The notes: a model not told the origin generated them from the letters alone. Shown: positions 45,000-56,995, counted from the first letter of the stretch. The stretch: DNA of 64,000 nt from Malania oleifera (GCF_029873635.1 NC_080419.1:77054597-77118596); one strand, 5' to 3'. Program-made: numbers and translations.

Positions 45000-47276
45000 T
45001 GTTGGTCTTATAAGGCTTAAAATCTTGTTATCTTGTTTTGATGCTAACAAACAAGTGGAATTTAACGTATTTGTGTGAGTAATGCTATCTCAGGGCTTTT
45101 ATATGAGAAAGCAAGGTCAAAGTGCTCACAAGGATGAAATGAAGCTTAAAAGAGTCAAAACATGGATTTAAAGATGATATTTTAAAGCTTGAAGAAAATG
45201 ATGACATGGATGATAAGCCAAAGAAAAGTTAGAAGTCAAAAGAGTAAAAGAAAAGCAAAGAGAAAGAGCTCAAAGAAAGACAAAGCATGAAGACTCAAGA
45301 AACCTAGAATGTGCAAAATCTTATAAGTCTTTATGTAAGTACTTTAATGTTTAAACATGGTTTGAAATATTATGAAGCTCTTAAGTTAACTTCTTGGACC
45401 TAAAAACCTTTTAACATATTTGGAAAATATTTTTATAAGGTCAAAAATTGTTTCAAAAAGGTTAGAATCATTTTTGGAATGAAAAACACCAAAAAGAGGA
45501 CTTCCCAATTGCTGCAATTTTTTCATACATCCGCATTGAGGTGCAATTTTCCCTATCAAAAAAACCTTATTTTAAAAAATGTTCAACATGAAAATTGTAG
45601 GATTTCTCATAGCTTTCGTTTGACATCAACAATACCTAATTTGGAGTTGTATAGAAAATGGTAAGACTAAACTACTAAAGCAGGGTTGAAGTTGTCAACC
45701 AATTGAACATTGTTCATAGCGGAACATCAGGAGATTGAACTGGACACTTCGATCGACTGACCCTTAAACCTCAGTAATATGAAGAATATCTTCAGTTGAC
45801 TAAAGATTAAGTTCAGTCAATTAAAGATTCTACTGAAATTTTTTTAAAGAGGCAGAACCACCTTAAACGTCAGAACACTTTTAACGGACATATTTTGCAA
45901 AAAATTTACATTTTAAATATTAGTTGCTTGGGCTCTAAACTTTCTAAAAACTTGGGAAATACTCTAAGTAAACTTGGGCAACAAGAAAACCCTTTTGAAT
46001 GCCTATAAATACATGGTTTTGCAAATCAAAATACACCATGAATTGAAAAATCTGTTTGATAAGTTGAAAACACTCTTGTTCTTACAAAGTTCTCTTGTTC
46101 ACTCGTTGAAAAACTCTTTTGCTGAGATATTCTGAAGTGCTGATCATTCCTCCTCTGAATTCCTACTGCTAATCCTCATCTAAGAAGGATATTGGTGAAT
46201 TCTACACTTGAGCTTCATTCTATTTCATATTGATATTTCTACATTGAAGTATATAGTGCTGAAATTGTACTAACTTGCTCTTTGTGAGAGTATATTTGTA
46301 TGCAGATTATATCTTGTTTCTTGTAGTTCTTTGACGTTCAAAGGATTTTTTGGATTGTTGGCTAAGCAAGGGGATATTGCTTAGAGAGGCGGGCTCTTGC
46401 CTATTTGAAGGAGTGACCGAACGAGGGGACATCGTTTGGAGAGGCAGCCTCTAACCTACTGAAGGAGTGTGTAAAGGTATTGTTCTGCCCATTAGAGGAA
46501 CATGTTTGGTGAATCCTTTGGTGGTTTACCAAAGGCGAGGACATAGGCTGGGTATAAGCCGAACCTCGTAAAAATCTGGTCTCACTCTCTCTTCCCCTTA
46601 CTCTTTTTATTTTCAGTACATATACAATTTCCTGGATGTTTAAAATATTTGAATTATATACACTATATGAATTAGATATTAAATAAACTTAAAGCTTAAT
46701 TTGCTTTTGGGATTGCAGAAACCAAAAGGGAGTACGCTAGTAGATCAATCTTTTGGGGAAACTATATAGTAGTACATTGATTGATTCAACACCCCAAGAC
46801 TCTTTAACTTAAAGTTTGTTTAAAGTCTAAGTATTTGGAAAGAGTGATTGGATGTTGTATTGAATATCAATTTGAGAGACAAATTTCATATATACAGGGC
46901 TTGATTCAAATTGATATACCCAGGGCTGACAATGAAAGCTATATTGTGATTGAATGGTTTAAAGTTTGATATTAAGTGGATAGTGTTTATATTCCAAAGA
47001 GTGCCGAATCTTGCAAATCTATATAGTGCTATAGTTAACTTGTACTAGGGAAATTTCTTGGTTGTTTGATTTCAAATTTTGGTTGATTGATTACTTGAAA
47101 GATTGAATAGTTGTGTGGTTGTGGATTAAAAGAACTAAGTTCTTGTATGATTGGTAAATCAAACAAACAGGACAAGAATTAGTTAAAAGAAATAAAAAGA
47201 ATTCTTCAAAAGAATTAAAAGAAATTGTTAAAATCCAATTCACCCCCACCCTCTTGGGACTACACCTTGCTTTTCA
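45000..47276 (+). repeat. 5' LTR of J
   Basis: TGTTGGTCTTATAAGGC to CACCTTGCTTTTCA. It contains GACTGAnC-type U3 repeats (45690-45830), a TATA box and the CCAATTCACCCCC motif at 47235-47247. Landmarks match LTR C. Confidence 0.93.
46004..46011 (+). promoter_or_regulatory. TATA box in 5' LTR of J
   Basis: TATAAATA, conserved in the 3' LTR at 51316-51323. Confidence 0.6.
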
Positions 47277-47278
47277 AT

Positions 47279-47290
47279 TGGTATCCGGGT
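47279..47290 (+). other. Primer-binding site of J
   Basis: TGGTATCCGGGT two bases after the LTR. Only TGGTATC agrees with the tRNA-Met complement used by A, B and G. Confidence 0.7.
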
Positions 47291-47329
47291 GGGATTATAA
47301 CAAATCCTAACAAGTAGTTATAAAAAGAT

Positions 47330-49217
47330 CCTAACGGCTAACTTAGGCGTAGCTCCCTTCAGAGAGGAACAATCTTCAACTAGGCTACCAATCTTTTGTG
47401 GACACCACTATACATTTTGGAAAAAGAGAATGCAAATATACCTTCAAACCATGGATTGATAATCTTGGGAGGTTGTCACAGATGGTGATCTAATTCCTAC
47501 CACATTAGTAGATGGAAAACAAATACCTAAGGAAAAGAAGGACATGACTGAAAGAGATTATAAAATGTTGCAAATAAACTCTAGTTCTATAAATGCTCTA
47601 TACTGTGCTTTACATGCCAATGAATTTAATAGAGTAATGGCTTGCAAATTAGCTAAGGAAATATGGGACAAGCTACAAGTCACCTACCAAGGCACTATAG
47701 ATGTTAGGGATAATAGGATCGATATGCTTACAAGTGAATATGAAGTTTTTAGGATGAACTCGGATGAATCCATAACTAATATGTTCACTAGGTTCACTCA
47801 GATAATAAATTCCTTAAATGCACTAGGAAAAACCTATACTACTTATGAGATGACTAGGAAAATTCTTTGAGGGCTACCACCAAAATGGGAACCAAAAGCC
47901 ATTGATATAACTGAAGAAAGAAATCTAAAAAAAAATTCCTTAGATGATTTTATGAAATGCCAATGAATGAAAAGAATGTAAAACCCAAAACCCAAGAATC
48001 AATAGCCTTCAAAGCCTTAAAAGACAACTCAAGTAGTGAAGAAGAAATGGATGAAGGTGAAGTAGCCTTCATATCTAAAAATCTAGCAAGAATACTAAGA
48101 AGGTGAAACAAATTGAAAAGAAAATCTGAATCTGAATCAAATGAAGAAGAAGAAGTTAGCAAGAAATCAAAGAATAAAACTCTCATGTGTTACAATTGTA
48201 ACAAAGTTGAACACATAAACCACAATGTCCACTACTAAAGAAAAAGTATAAAAAGAAAAAGGCCATGAGAGCCATTACTTAGGACAACATGAGTACAAGT
48301 AGTTCAAAAAATGAATCAAGTGACCAAAAGGTTGCTTATACGTGCTTTATGGCCTGGGACGACGAGGAAAGCTCCTTATCTAAATCTTTAAATAATTCTT
48401 GTAGTGATGAAACTAATGATGAGCGTATGCCATCTTATGAAGAACTTCAAAATGACTTATTCAAGGTGCATAAGATGTTAATTAAAGTAACTAAATAGAG
48501 TACTTCATTGAAAAATAAGAATGAAAGTATGATGAAAGAGTTAGAATCTCTTAGAACTGCTAAAAGAGAAAAGGATCCAGGAATCAAGAAAATAGAAAGT
48601 AAGAATGAAGCTATGACAAAGGAGTTAGAAGCTAAAAATCCTACTGAAAATGAAAAAGATTTAAAAATAAAAGAATTAGAAAGCAAGAATGAAAAAATAA
48701 TAGAAGACCTTCGATCCCTATCCTTTATAGAATATAAGAAAATATATATATTTTTGAATTAGATGATAAGATAAGAAAACTATCTCTAGAATTAGAAAAA
48801 TAGCTGAAAAATGTTGACAACAAGAAAGAGATAGAGATAAAAGATCTAAAAAATCAGATTGAAGATAAAGAAAATATCATTAATAACTTTACAAAAGGAA
48901 AAACAAACTTTGACAAGATGATAGACTCACAATGGATGCCCTTAAATAAAGAAGGCATCGGTTTTAATGGAATTAAAAATATAAAGAAAAAGAATCTTTA
49001 TATGGGTTATTTTTCGAAAGCCTCCAAAGACTATGCTACCACATCTAGTAATGCCTACACTAATACACCATGCTATCGATGTAAGAAAAAGGGGCATATC
49101 AAGTTTGAATATCCATTGAAGAGAAAGGGTGTAAAAACTAAACAAGTATGGAGAATAAAAGAAAAATCAAGTCTTATGAAACCTTATCGACCCAAGAAAG
49201 TATGGGTACCTAGATAA
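47330..49217 (+). pseudogene. Element J gag and gag-pol junction
   Basis: Homologous to element B gag from 'GVAPFREEQSSTRLPIFCGH' (about 47345) through 'MQIYLQTMD' (47431), two stops where Trp-Lys is expected, and 'VDGKQIPKEKKDMTERDYK'. The capsid core is open at 47544-47870 ('CKLAKEIWDKLQVTYQGT', 'NRIDMLTSEYEVFRMN'). The first knuckle near 48187 is damaged ('CYNCNKVEHINHN', lacking the Gly and last Cys). 'MPSYEELQNDLFKVHKMLIK' and a long Lys/Glu coiled-coil region (48508-48900) follow, then a second knuckle 'CYRCKKKGHIKFEYP' (last Cys as Tyr) and 'KKVWVPR' at 49195-49217. A stop follows; protease, integrase, RT and RNase H are absent. Confidence 0.9.
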
Positions 49218-50276
49218 AAGGTCTTAAAAATCTCAAAGTGTTTATTGAAACACATAAAAAAAAATATTAAATAACATTGTTGGCCAAAATCATAGAATGA
49301 TTCATACAAGCTTAAAATAGAGAGTTTTAAAATTTGGAAAGAAAATTCATATGAAAGCAAAAATAAGCATATTACATGAAAGTTTTGATAAGAAACATTT
49401 TAAGAATGAGATACTTGTGTTAATTTGCTATATATACTACATGTGTAATCATGACTTGACTCATATTAATAATGTACGGTTCATTATATTGCAAACTTAA
49501 GCATGATTATGAAGCTAAATCTTGATATAAGAAGTATAGAGTTTGAGCATTAGATTATTGAGCATGAGCATGAATCTTGATATAAAATTAATTTTTGACT
49601 ATGCATGCTAATAATGAATCAAGTGGAAAAATTTGTCTTGTGTTGCTCTTTATATTGGTATCCAAAGGGTCAATTGGTATCACAAATTGATATTTAAGAA
49701 TGATAAGCATAATTAAACTCATGAGCATGTTATGATATTGATGATAACATTATATTGGTATTTGACGAGTGTGTTCACGAGAAATACAAGATATGAATCA
49801 ATATATGAAGCATGGATAATAAACTTAAAAGTATAATTGGTATCAAATCTGAATGTATTAAATTCAAGGGGAGTATTATGACTTATTGCTTGTATCATGT
49901 TTCTTCCCTAATTATTAAATTGGAATCATGGAATAAATAATTGGTATCATGAATTATTATGCATGCTGAAGTTTAAAGAACTAGACTTTTTATTGTTGCT
50001 CATAGCCTTAGTATTTAAAGTCTAACTCTTTTTGATCGATGTCAAAAAGGGAAGAAGTTTTAGGTAGCAAAAATCAAGCATAATATTAAAAATTGGAAGC
50101 TTATTGAAATGATATATCAAAAGGAGGAGAAGTACTTGATTTTGATATATGAACATGATAGTAAAAGAGTTTTTGAAATTGATCATGATATTGTCAAGTT
50201 TGTCAATATGATGCTTATTGAAAGGGGGAGCCTTTTTAAGGCTTACTCAAATTTTTGCACCTTGTTTGTCATCATC
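49218..50276 (+). other. Element J 3' noncoding region
   Basis: Replaces pol. Rich in repeated ATTGGTATCnnn words and TGAATCTTGATATnAnAn-like phrases (49480-49990). It carries purine tracts near 50045, 50119-50130 and 50221-50232, each followed by a pyrimidine-rich run. Confidence 0.75.
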
Positions 50277-50290
50277 AAAAAGGGGGAGAT
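50277..50290 (+). other. Polypurine tract of J
   Basis: AAAAAGGGGGAGAT immediately before the 3' LTR, identical to that of B. Confidence 0.93.
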
Positions 50291-52585
50291 TGTTGTCCTT
50301 ACAAGGCTTAAAATCTTGTTTTTTTTTTTTTGATACTAACAAACAAGTGGAATTTAACGTATTTGTGTGAGTAATGCTATCTTAGGGCTCATATATGAGA
50401 AAGTAAGGTCAAAGTGCTCACAAGGATCAAATGAAGCTTAAAAGAGTCAAAGCATGGATTTAAAGATGATATTTTTAATCTTGAAGAATATGAGGAAATG
50501 GATGATAAGCCAAAGAAAATTTAGAAGTCAAAAGAGTAAAAGAAAAGCAAAGAGAAAGAGCTCAAAGAAAGACAAAGTATGAAGACTCAAGAAACCTAGA
50601 ATGTGAAAAGTCTTGAAGTCTTTATGTAAGTACTTTAATGTTTAAATATCGTTTGAAATATTATGAAGCTTTTAAGTTAACTTCTTGGACCTAAATACCT
50701 TTTAACATTTTTGGAAAATATTTTTATAAGGTCAAAAATTGTTTCAAAAAGTTTAGATTCATTTTTGGAATGAAAAACACCAAAAATAGGATTTCCCAAT
50801 TATTGTAATTTTTCATACATCCGCATTGAGGTGCAATTTTATCTATCCAAAACTCTTTTTTTTTAAAAATGTTCAATATTAAAGTTGTAGGATTTTCATT
50901 TAGATTTCGTTTGACACCAAGAAAACCAAATTTGGAGTTGTATAGAAAAAGTGATGACTAAAATACTGAAGTAGGGTCGAAGTTGTTAGCCAACTGAACA
51001 CTGTTCACGGCGGAACATCAGAAGACTAAACCGGACACTTCGGTTGTCTGACCCTTAAACCTCGGTCATCTAAAAAATATCTTAAGTTGACTGAAGATTA
51101 AGTTCAGTCATCCGAGGATTTTGCTAAATTTTTTTTACAGAGGCAGAACACCTTAGATGACTGAACTCAAAAGTTCAGACATCTAAACACTATTAACAAG
51201 CATATTTTTCAAAAATTTTACTTTTTAAATATTAGTTGCTTGGGCTCCAAACTTTCTAAAAACTTGAGAAATACTCCAAATAAACTTGGGCAACAAGAAA
51301 ACCCTTTTGAATGCGTATAAATACATTGTTTTGCAAATCAAAATACACCATGAATTGAAAAATCCGTTTGAGAAGCTGAAAGCACTCTTGTTCTTACAAA
51401 GTTCTCTAGTTCACTCATTGCAAAACTCTTTTGCTGAGATATTTTGAAGTTATGATCCTTCCTTCTCTAAATTCCTACTACTAATCCTCATATAAGAAGG
51501 ATATTGGTGAATTCTACACTTGAGCTTCATTCTATTTCATATTGATATTTCTACATTGAAGTATATAGTGTTTTAATTGTATTAACATGCCCTTTGTGAG
51601 AGTATATTTGTACGTAGATTATATCTTCTTTCGTGTAGTTCTATTACTTTCCAAGGATTGTTTGGATCGTTGGCTAAGCAAGGGGATATTGCGAAGAGAG
51701 GTGGGTTCTAGCCTATTTGAAGGAGTGACCGAACGAGGGGACATCGTTTGGAAAGGCAGGCTCTAGCCTACTGAAGGAGTGTGTAAAGGTATTGTTCTTC
51801 CTATTAAAGGAACATGTTTAGTGAATCTTTTGGTGTTTTACCAAAGGCGAGGATGTAGGCTGGGTATAAGCCGAACCTCGTAAAAATCTTGTCTCACTCT
51901 CTCTTTCCCTTACTCTCTTTATTTTTAGTACATATACAATTGCGTGGATGTTTTAAATATCTGAATAATATACACTACATAAATTAGATATTAAATAAAC
52001 TAAAAGCTTAATTTTCTTTTGGGCTTACGGAATCTGAAAGAGAGTACGTTAGTTGATCAATCTTTTGCGGAGATTGTATAGTAGTACGTTGATTGATTCA
52101 ACACCCCAAGATTCTTTAACTTAAAGTTTTTTTAAAGCCTATGTATTTGGAAAGAGTGATTGGATGTTGTATTGAATATCAAATTAAAAGACAAATTTCA
52201 TATATACAGGGCTTGATTCAAATTGATTTACACAGTGCTGACAACAAAAGCTATATTGTGATTGAATGGTTTAAAGTTTGATATTGAGTGGATATTTTTT
52301 ATATTCCAAATAGTGCTGAATCTTACAAATCTAAATAGTGCTATAGTTAACTTGTACTTGGCAAATTGTTTGGTTGTTTGATTTCAAATTGTGGTTGATT
52401 GATTACTTGAAAGATTGAATAGTTGTGTGGTTGTGGATTAAAAAACCTAACTTCTTGTGTGATTCGTAAATCAATCAAATAGGATAAGAATTAGTTAAAA
52501 GAAATAAAAAGAAGTCTTTAAAGGAATTAAAAGAAATTGTTAAAATCCAATTCACCCCCCTATTGGGACTACACCTTGCTTTTCA
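50291..52585 (+). repeat. 3' LTR of J
   Basis: TGTTGTCCTTACAAGGC to CACCTTGCTTTTCA. Same features as the 5' LTR, with TATAAATA at 51316-51323 and the C-tract motif at 52547-52564. Confidence 0.93.
51316..51323 (+). promoter_or_regulatory. TATA box in 3' LTR of J
   Basis: TATAAATA. Confidence 0.55.
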
Positions 52586-52590
52586 GGCAA
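52586..52590. repeat. Target-site duplication of J, right
   Basis: GGCAA, the partner of 44995-44999; the G coding sequence continues from here. Confidence 0.95.
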
Positions 52591-53190
52591 GCTACTATTG
52601 ACGCTTTGTAGATGGTTTCTCTAGATTATCGTGTCCACTAGCTCGACTCGGGAGGGAAAATGTGAAGTTTTATTGGACCAATCATTGTGAGTAGAGCTTC
52701 CAAGAGTTAAACCTATGGTTGGTTTCAGCACTAGTACTGGCTATTCCATCAGGGGAGGATGAATTTGTGATATATAGTGATGCATCTTTAAAGGGACTCA
52801 GACGTGTGTTAATGCAGTATGGAAGAGTCATCGCCTACGCATCTAGACAACTTAAAGAATATGAAAAAGAACTACTTTGTGCACAATATAGAATTAGCAA
52901 CAGTGGTGTATTCTTTGAAAATCTAGAGGCATTATCTTTATGATGGGAAATGCAAGACTTTCACTAATTATAAAAACTTTAAGTAATTCTTCATGTATAA
53001 AGATTTGAATATGTGGCAGATAATATGGTTGGGGCTCATCAAGGACTATGATTGTACTATCAGCTACCACCCAAGGAAAGCAAATGTGGTGGCTGATGCA
53101 TTGAGCTAGAAAACGGCAGAAGCAACGGTGTCAGTAGTGGTGGTTGAGCACCCTATTCGGATGGATTTGGAGAGGCTAGGCATGGAGTTG
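52591..53190 (+). pseudogene. Chromovirus G RNase H
   Basis: Gypsy-type RNase H after the J insertion. 'FVIYSDASLKGLRRVLMQYG' with 'RVIAYASRQLKEYEKE' is the open block at 52719-52943; the first catalytic Asp (YSDAS) is present. After that the frame shifts, and 'HPRKANVVADALS' near 53070-53105 is the usual end of the domain. Broken by solo LTR I at 53190. Confidence 0.87.
53186..53190. repeat. Target-site duplication of solo LTR I, left
   Basis: AGTTG. The right-hand copy AGCTG (55240-55244) differs by one transition. Confidence 0.75.
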
Positions 53191-55239
53191 TGTTGACCCC
53201 ATAGGTCACACCCAGTTTTCATAATGACAAATACTCTTGGTATTTAACGTTTGCCAAGTTTGTGTGCAGGACCATATTAGGAAAATCAAATTGATGGCAC
53301 ATGGAAGTAAAGCATGAAGACCCTCAAGACTTTAATTTCTATTGTCAAATTAATGATGGTAATATGGGTCTGTAATAGTAACTAGGTATATGGTCTGTAA
53401 TAATCTCTGCATGTCATGCATGTAGGTTCTTGTAAACTCAAAAATGCCATAGACTAACCATAGAGACCAAATGACCTTACGGTCGACCGACGTTAGGTTT
53501 TTGGGCGTACTTGAAAAGACCCTAGGTCCCTACACTTAGTGCACATTGTTCCCACGAACACATATTTTATCTGGGGAATTAATTGAAGTAAAATTGGGCA
53601 AAATTGCAAAAATATGTGAGAGGTCAAGCGATCGAACCCCAGGAGGTCAAAACTCCTCGGGCGCTCGAACTGTTGGAAAGTCAGCAGTTTGACCAGACTT
53701 TAGGCGACCGAACCTGTATTAACCCTATCTTCCCTGGTCGACTGAACCCATGTCAAAATACTTTTCACCAACCCAGGCGCTCGAACCTTCGCATTCAAAA
53801 AGCCTTCAGCCGACCGAATTGCATGTTTCGGTTAACCGAATGTAGCATCGGGCACCCGAACCGCGCACCAATGGCTGCTGACTTTGATTGAGCCACTCGA
53901 GCATAATTTCGGGCACCTGGACCCTTTAATAATTATTTTGTCACTAAGTCTGTTTGGGCGATCAAACCTCGGCGGGTTAAAATTAATTTAACTGTGGTAA
54001 AATCGGATTAAGTTGGGTTAAGTGTGTTTAAACATTTTGAATCTTCTCTAATAATTCCAAACCTATCCAAAATGGTTATAATTTTACCCCTGCCTATAAA
54101 TATGGGTTCATTTGTGAGGATTAGTAAGAGATTAGCCAAAATAATTAGCAAAAATCCTCTCTATCTCAAAACCTCATTTTGCCCAAAATACTCTCAAATA
54201 TTTATTCCCTTGATATATCTTGATATTGTGAGAGTTTATTGAGTGGTCTTGTGTTTATTAAATAGTTCTAATACTCCCATTCGATTGGTTGATTGTCATA
54301 TTATTTTTGGGGAGTTTTGCTTAGTTTTATCCCACAGATTTCAATATTATAAATCTTGTGTTAGGATAAACTAGCAAGCTTAGGATATTTGCATTGTCGT
54401 TGCAAGTATCCCATAGCTTTGATTTTTTTGTGCAAAATATTTTTCTACGAGCTAAAATATTTTCAAACTACTCTTGTGCTCATTACGTTGAAGGAAAATA
54501 TTTTGAGCTAGTTTGAATACTTGATTAACTTCTTTGAAACCTTGATTTGCTATTGAGATTTCGTTTAGCTTGTTTCAAAGATACAACTTGTTTAGAACAC
54601 TCTTGAGCATACTCGCGATCATATATTGTTGAGTGTAGCTTGCAAGAAAATACACATCACTGAGCTTACATTTACCTACATTGTTGATGCATATGTGATT
54701 GCGCGTATTGGGTACATATCAGCTTTACATGAAAGCATAATCACTGTACCATTTGAGTGAAAATACTGTTGTATTTCCAGGTGTGGCCTGAGCGGTTTTG
54801 ATCTAGCCCAGAAGGATCAGGTTAGGGTCAGCCCTGTGAATTTGACCTAGGGCCTTCTCCGCCCTGCAAGGAGAGTTTGTAAAGGTTGAGGTCAGCCCTG
54901 TACTAATTGACCTGGTTGTATTAGGTGCTGCTCCACTTGTTAAATGAGCCATTAGTGGAATCCTCGAACTTGCGAGCTAGAAGTGGAGACGTAAGCACAG
55001 TTGGCCGAACCCGGATAACATATCATGTGTCTGTTTATATTTTCGCACTTTATATTTACTGCACGTGTATGTTATTGTGTAAATGATGCACATGATTTAA
55101 ATTCTGCATATTATACTTACTTGTGCATTTGGGTAAATAGACATAGGTTGTGAATGTATTGCTGCTATTTAGGTCAAACATAGGAAAAAAGTTTTAAATT
55201 CTAATTCACCCCCCTCTTGGGAATACACCAAATTTAACA
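53191..55239 (+). repeat. Solo LTR I, Sirevirus type
   Basis: A single 2049-base LTR with TGTTGACCCC...AATTTAACA ends, near-identical 5-base flanks and no internal region: the product of LTR-LTR recombination. It holds at least ten GGCGACCGAAC/GGTCGACTGAAC-like repeats at 53624-53962, a TATAAATA box and the AATTCACCCCCCTCTTGGGA motif near its end. LTR L belongs to the same family. Confidence 0.9.
54095..54102 (+). promoter_or_regulatory. TATA box in solo LTR I
   Basis: TATAAATA, about 130 bases after the last U3 repeat. Confidence 0.55.
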
Positions 55240-55244
55240 AGCTG
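55240..55244. repeat. Target-site duplication of solo LTR I, right
   Basis: AGCTG, one base different from AGTTG at 53186. Confidence 0.75.
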
Positions 55245-56550
55245 ATAGAGGGTGATCACCAAGCACTTATTGCCAACCTAGTGTTAAAACCTACATTGCA
55301 AAAGAGGACTAAAACTGCCTATAGAACTGATCTAGAGTTAGCAAAGTTGATAGAGAAAGTGCAAGACGGGCATGAGGAGGAGTTCAGCATATCAGATGAT
55401 GGAGCTCTGCGGTTCCGTACTAGATTATGTGGCCCTAGAGATGTTGAGATCAGAAGGATTATCTTAGAGGAGGCACACAGATCTTTATATACCATACATC
55501 CAAGTAGTACTAAAATGTATCAGAATCTACAAGAATCCTTCTGGTGGAGGGTATGAAGAAGGAGATTGCTGAATTCGTAAAGCAATGCTTGATGTGCTAG
55601 TAGATAAAGGCTGAACACCAAAAACCCATAGGGCAGTTCTAGCCACTCTACATTCCTAAGTGGAAATGAGATAACGTCTCTATGGATTTTGTGACAGGGC
55701 TACCACCAGCGTGACAAGGGCAAAATGCTATTTAGGTGGTAATAGATCAATTGATGAAGGACACTCACTTTATCGCTACTAAAGTCAACTATACTATGGA
55801 CAGGCTAGTAGAGTTTACATTCAGGAGATAGTTCACTCTCACGGAGTGCCGGTATCCATAATTTCAAACCGTGACCCCCAATTTACTTCATGATTTGGGA
55901 AGAGTTTTTAGGAGGTCGTGGGGTCACAATTAGCATTCATCACAATTTTTCATCCTCAGACTAATGGGTAGACCAAGAAGGCAATCCAAATACTTGAAGA
56001 TATGCTGCAAGCTTGTGTACTAGATTTTGGGGGTAGTTGGACCCAATATCTACTACTGGTTGAGTTCGCATATAATAATGGCCATTAGGCCAGCATTGAC
56101 ATGACACTATATGAGGTGTTATATGATAGGAGGTGTCATTCTCCACTATACTAGGATGAAGTGGGTGAGAGGCAAGTTCTAGGACCATAATTGGTGCAGC
56201 ACGCATACGATAAAGTCCGACTAATTAAAGATAGAATTAGTGCAAGTCAGAGTCGATAGAAAAGCTACGCAGAAACTTGCCACCGAGATTTAGAGTTTGA
56301 TGTGGGAGATCACGTATTTTTTAGAGTAGTTCCACTGAGAGGAATTATGAGATTTGGAAAGAAGGGTAAGCTGAGCCCTAGGTACATTGGCCCATTCGAG
56401 ATACTTGAGAGAGTGGGGTCATTTGCCTACAAGCTAACTCTACCACCAGCCCTATCTAGAAATCACTATGTATTTCATGTTTCTATATTGAGAAAATATG
56501 TCCCAGACCCATCCCACGTGATCAGTTATGTAGAGATAACTGGCATATGA
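55245..56550 (+). pseudogene. Chromovirus G integrase
   Basis: Zinc-binding N-terminus 'EEAHRSLYTIHPSSTKMYQN' with 'FWWRV' and, after a shift, 'KQCLMC'. The catalytic core begins 'SMDFVTGLPPA'; 'IISNRDPQFTS' holds the second Asp. The motif with the catalytic Glu (family QTER) reads 'TNG' stop 'TKKAIQILEDMLQA', so Glu is Lys. The C-terminal part 'GDHVFFRVVPLRGIMRFGKK' and 'LSPRYIGPFEILERVGSFAY' to 'FHVSILRKYVPDPSHVI' is open over 82 codons (56302-56550). Confidence 0.9.
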
Positions 56551-56725
56551 GGAAGCACCAGTGCAGATCTTAGATAGGAAGGAACAAGAATTTCACACCA
56601 AAAAAATTCAGTTAGTGAAAGTTTTGTGGAGAAATCATGCCAGGGAAGAAGTTTCGTGGGAGTTTGAAGAAGATATCAGATAGAAGTACCCACATTTATT
56701 TAATGGGTTACAGTATAAGTTAGTA
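56551..56725 (+). pseudogene. Chromodomain at the integrase C-terminus of G
   Basis: 'APVQILDRKEQEFHTKKIQL', 'VKVLWRNHAREEVSWEFEED' and, after a stop, 'KYPHLF'. This is the chromodomain that chromoviruses use to target heterochromatin, with the Val-Lys-Val-x-Trp and Trp-Glu motifs present. One base shift separates it from the integrase ORF. Confidence 0.87.
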
Positions 56726-56995
56726 TTGTTTAGATGAAGACAATTTTTATTTATTCAGTATAGAATGATAAATGTATAGTTGTATTTTAGATTATAGGAT
56801 AGGTAGTGTTTCGGTTTTAGGAGAATTTTTATTTCAGGAGTATGTCTGTAATCTCCCAGAATTGTAATTGTAACCACGGTATTCCTCCGCCATAAGTGAG
56901 GGTAAGTAATAAAATAAGTAGCCCATTTTCCTTAAAGGATGGTGTTCGATATATATAGTAAATTTCAAGGACCAAATTTTATAATGAGGGGAGAA
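56726..56995 (+). other. Chromovirus G 3' untranslated region and purine tract
   Basis: Noncoding, ending in AATGAGGGGAGAA directly before the LTR, the polypurine tract. Confidence 0.75.

Larger units (their letters stand above)
45000..52585 (+). mobile_element. Gag-only Sirevirus-type element J
   Basis: A 7.6-kb element with two full-length LTRs (2277 and 2295 bases), perfect GGCAA target duplication, primer site and purine tract, but an internal region of only 3.0 kb that holds gag and no pol. Gag, the second knuckle and the WVPR block match the beginning of element B, after which the 3' noncoding region starts directly. It could have moved only with proteins from other elements. One 60-base block of the LTRs had 5 mismatches. 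Confidence 0.93.
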
